DNA from: Scleroderma bovista | Lineage: Eukaryota; Basidiomycota; Agaricomycetes; Boletales; Sclerodermataceae | Direction: 5' to 3' | Assembly (NCBI GenBank): GCA_037178675.1 | Contig: JAYMGJ010000368.1 | Coordinates: 1 to 20,713, forward strand | DNA length: 20,713 bases | Shown here: piece by piece, positions 18,357-20,713 of the stretch | Layout of the letters: each line of letters begins with the position of its first letter | Position numbering within the stretch: the first letter of the stretch is position 1 | Position numbers and translations under genes: made by a program | Notes under the pieces: model-generated | What the model was told of the DNA's origin: nothing | The model's input: only the letters and a program-made list of their open reading frames with translations | Database searches by the model: none

Positions 18357-18692
18357 GAACTACGTTTCTGGCATCATAATCAGCTTCATTGCTCTTAGCA
18401 TGTGAGTCTACTGCTCCTCCTAAAATATATCATGTGCTGACGGACTTGTAGTATGTTGTACCTTGTCAGGCGAGTCACGTCTCTTGCCCGGTGCGAGCCA
18501 GGCACTCTGACAGCTTCCACAGCACGCATTATACCCATCCAGACGTCCGCGTCAGGAGTGGGGCGGAAGCCAAATCTCATGTGCCAGACGTTCCAAACGG
18601 GGAACAACAAGACTATCATGACATCTAGATATCCTAACTACTCCTATCATCCTGTAGGAGTGGTTGCAATGTATGCAGACCCCAAGTCTTAG
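18355..18692 (+). CDS. Small two-exon protein with N-terminal hydrophobic segment
   Basis: Exon 1 is 18355-18401 and exon 2 is 18452-18692, giving about 95 residues. The 50-nt intron has a GTGAGT donor, a GCTGAC branch-point motif and a TTGTAG acceptor, all textbook for basidiomycetes, and joins in frame (AT|T, Ile). The ATG lies in CAACATG context. The N-terminus (NYVSGIIISFIALSIMLYLV) is a likely signal peptide or signal anchor, followed by a basic VRRVTSLAR and a Thr/Ser-rich tail with two cysteines (residues in ARCEPG and LMCQTF) and two N-glycosylation-type sites (NKT, NYS). I do not recognise the family. It sits in the spacer of the EPL1 inverted repeat, divergent from copy 1. Confidence 0.5.
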
Positions 18693-19636
18693 ACCCGTTC
18701 TTCTTGTGCACCATAGGTACTCTGTCGGTTCGCTGCTAATCAAAGCAATAAGCGGGACCTCATCTAAAATATATAATTAAGGAACAGTTGGCGCCAGCAC
18801 GTCATGCCGTGTTTGTGGCTATACATACGTGTCTGCAAATCGCAGACAGGGTTGCCCTGCGTGTCGACGCCACGACCATGACCACCGTTGACGGCGTGAC
18901 CACCACCAGATCGCAATGACTACAGTGACCACGGCCACCACCACAACTATGAGTAACGCCACCGCCAGCCACCACCACCTCAACTTCAACTCGAGGCCTT
19001 GACCACCACTACCACGATCGACGTTGCACGATGTCCACCTCAACTCCATCACTGCCCCCTCAACCTCAAGCTCGATAGGTCCTCATCCCTCGAAGTGTCC
19101 GTGGCCAATAAGTACATTCCACGCCTATCTATCAATCAGTCCTAAACGCACAGCAACCGGCAACGATGGATGTCGGCACAGGCCATCAACACCACCCCCG
19201 TGCAGCTAGCGACACAACGACGGCGACGATAGCCACCACCAGTGCAGGCAGCAGCACGACGACGACGACGCTTGGCAGCCAATGCTGCTCAGCAACAGAC
19301 GTCGACGATGACACCGCCGTTTGCTAACGACAACCATCCCCTCCCTCCAGCGCATCGACATCGACCAGCCCACCACCACCGCCACCACATCGCCACCACC
19401 ACCACCACCACCACCACCATGGCCACTAACGCAACGGCGACAGCCCCATTGCGCCAGCATGACAACGACGAAGGCCGGTCACCCCTCCACCCGCATCGGC
19501 CACCACCTTCACCATGCAGACGATAAAGGCCAGCCCCATTACCATCACCCTCACACAAACAATGGCCCCACCACCATGTCGACGACGGCCCTACCACAGC
19601 ATGACCTCACCACCAGACGACGACGCGACCATTACC
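18693..19636. other. Spacer of the EPL1 inverted repeat: AT-rich patch and CCA/ACC-rich low-complexity DNA
   Basis: No supported gene. An AT-rich patch (AAAATATATAATTAAG, about 18768-18783) is followed from about 18870 by CCACCA/GACCACC-rich sequence. The purest part is nine CCA triplets at 19393-19419. Long open frames in this tract on both strands are composed of Thr/Pro/His or Trp/Gly/Val runs, as expected from the trinucleotide bias, and are not taken as genes. Confidence 0.6.
19393..19419. repeat. (CCA)9 microsatellite
   Basis: Nine uninterrupted CCA units, the core of a wider CCA-biased tract. Confidence 0.95.
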
Positions 19637-20713
19637 CAGACACAGTCGATGAGTCTACTGCAAGTGACATCATCGGTGGCTTCTCCTATTCCGTGAATGA
19701 ACCGGACAAGGAGTGGCTCGATAGGAACAACGAGGAAGCTCGTGGAGAAGGCACTTTCAACATCTGGATCAACAGCGCAGTGCCAAGACGAAAGGCAAGG
19801 GACCGGACTGTGCTCAGCCTGTTACCATCTCGGAAGATGAATTCGAACTCGTGATGGGGATATTTGAGAAGGTCACCCATGATAAGACCCCGTTCCTCCA
19901 TGCCGTACGTATTCTGTTGCTCATCGCATGTAAATGGTGACCGATCGCCTGTTAATAGAGCATAGAGTCTTGCATGCCTTTCCCCCCCCTTCTCAGACTA
20001 CCAGGGTGTCTTTTCTTCGCTGTTACCAGCATCCACGTTTGCTGCTTTTGCAGTACCAGCTTGGATGCCTCCACCAGTACGACTACTGCGCCTGAAAAAG
20101 GCAGTCTATCCACATTGGCCGAACGCAGTACTGAGCTGGGTGGCCATAGAATCATCCCAACACTTGAATGTCAGTCCGCTCTGGTTTTTCAGCTCCGACA
20201 CGACGACCCTTCTCATAATCACTTTATAGTTCGACGAGACGGACGCCAACAATAAATGCTTCCGTTGCTGAGAGATCCAGTCCGTCCGGAAGACTCGCGC
20301 CTCTCAAGCCACTTCTTCCGACAAACTATTCCGTTTGCAAGTTGGCCTGGCCAAATCATTACTCGAGCGCGAAAACCTGAAAAAGGACAATGCGACTCGA
20401 AAAGCCTCGAGTTCGCCGACCTTACACGCGAGTTCCCATCGCTGAGCACGAAAGACAACGACGCATTGTTACACGACAAGGAGGACGTGGTGAAGAAACT
20501 CAAGGCCAAGGCCGTTGGGTATGTCGAATCTCTCTTTCCCTGATTCAAGTTGCCTGATAGTGTCCTTTCAGTCGTCTACCGGGTCTCGAGCTTCGTGCTA
20601 GAGATAGTGATGTGGCGCTGCCAATAGTAGCTGTGGAAGCCGTTATCTGGCCGAAGGAGAGACTCAGTCTTATTAATGCAGCCATGAAACGTGATCTTGC
20701 GCGTCTCAAGGAG
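19637..20713 (+). pseudogene. EPL1: EPL1 copy 2, N-terminal part, broken, runs off the window
   Basis: Plus strand. DTVDESTASDIIGGFSYSVNE and DKEWLDRNNEEARGEGT (19641-19760), TISEDEFELVMGIFEKVTH (about 19826-19884), an intron-like stretch from GTACGT near 19903, FSDYQGVFSSLLPASTF and VPAWMPPPVRLLRLKK (about 19993-20090), a frameshift near 20120 into GGHRIIPTLE, an intron ending TTTATAG at 20229, FDETDANNKCFRC, TGA at 20269-20271, EIQSVRKTRASQATSSDKLF, LTREFPSLSTKDNDALLHDK, then an intron GTATGT...TTTCAG (about 20519-20571) into RLPGLELRARDSD and NAAMKRDLARLKE at the window end. It begins abruptly at 19637 inside the EPL1 domain, without the first exon. The C-terminal half lies beyond the window. 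Confidence 0.82.
19637..20713. repeat. Right arm of the inverted repeat (EPL1 copy 2)
   Basis: Reverse-complement partner of 17144-18179. It reaches the window edge and probably continues. The arms are separated by 1457 bp. Confidence 0.9.

Noticed and set aside
19206..19600. Several overlapping ORFs in the CCA-rich tract, both strands
   Set aside because: Their composition (His/Thr/Pro or Trp/Gly/Val runs) is dictated by trinucleotide bias; only the EPL1-homologous segment from 19637 is real.

Overview
The window looks like a piece of a filamentous basidiomycete genome, probably an Agaricomycete. Reasons: many short GT-AG introns (40-100 nt), several very short exons, a Copia-type retrotransposon, a fungal hAT transposon, a multi-exon P-loop GTPase of a kind I associate with Agaricomycetes, and two broken copies of Enhancer of polycomb-like protein 1 (EPL1). 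It is an accessory, repeat-rich region. The family names come from recognising motifs by eye; no search was run.

Layout. Positions 1-4516 hold the 3' part of a Ty1/Copia element (protease, integrase, RT, RNase H) with one in-frame stop, one frameshift and an intact 3' LTR. Positions 4807-8127 hold a complete-length but dead hAT element with 16-bp terminal inverted repeats and a perfect 8-bp target duplication (CTCCCAAT). Positions 8448-13746, minus strand, form what I read as one gene: a GTPase whose reading frame stays open across 11 exons (387 codons), followed by a 2.7-kb tandem array, followed by four clear C-terminal exons (plus a proposed 7-nt one) and a stop. Positions 13747-15402 have no convincing gene. 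Positions 15403-18356 (minus) are a nearly full-length EPL1 pseudogene. Positions 19637-20713 (plus) are a second EPL1 pseudogene that runs off the window. The two EPL1 copies face each other head to head and form a large inverted repeat around a 1.46-kb spacer, which contains a small two-exon gene and CCA-rich low-complexity DNA.

The most interesting object is the array at 9197-11869. Read on the GTPase strand, each of its roughly 81-bp units is a complete small intron (donor GTGAGT/GTAAGT/GTCAGT, acceptor CAG/TAG) separated from the next by exactly three nucleotides. All 34 in-array triplets are flanked by AG and GT, none is a stop codon, and every length change between units lies outside the triplet. 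A further triplet of the same layout (CAA) sits just outside the array. The upstream exon ends in phase 0, so the array could be spliced as a run of one-codon micro-exons, adding about 35 residues to the protein. The same gene also has a second tandem exon-intron amplification at its N-terminus (three extra copies of a 69-75 nt phase 1-1 exon). A gene growing at both ends by exon-plus-intron tandem duplication, with one-codon exons at one end, is the candidate for an undescribed system here. Splicing of the array is inferred from sequence only and needs RNA evidence.
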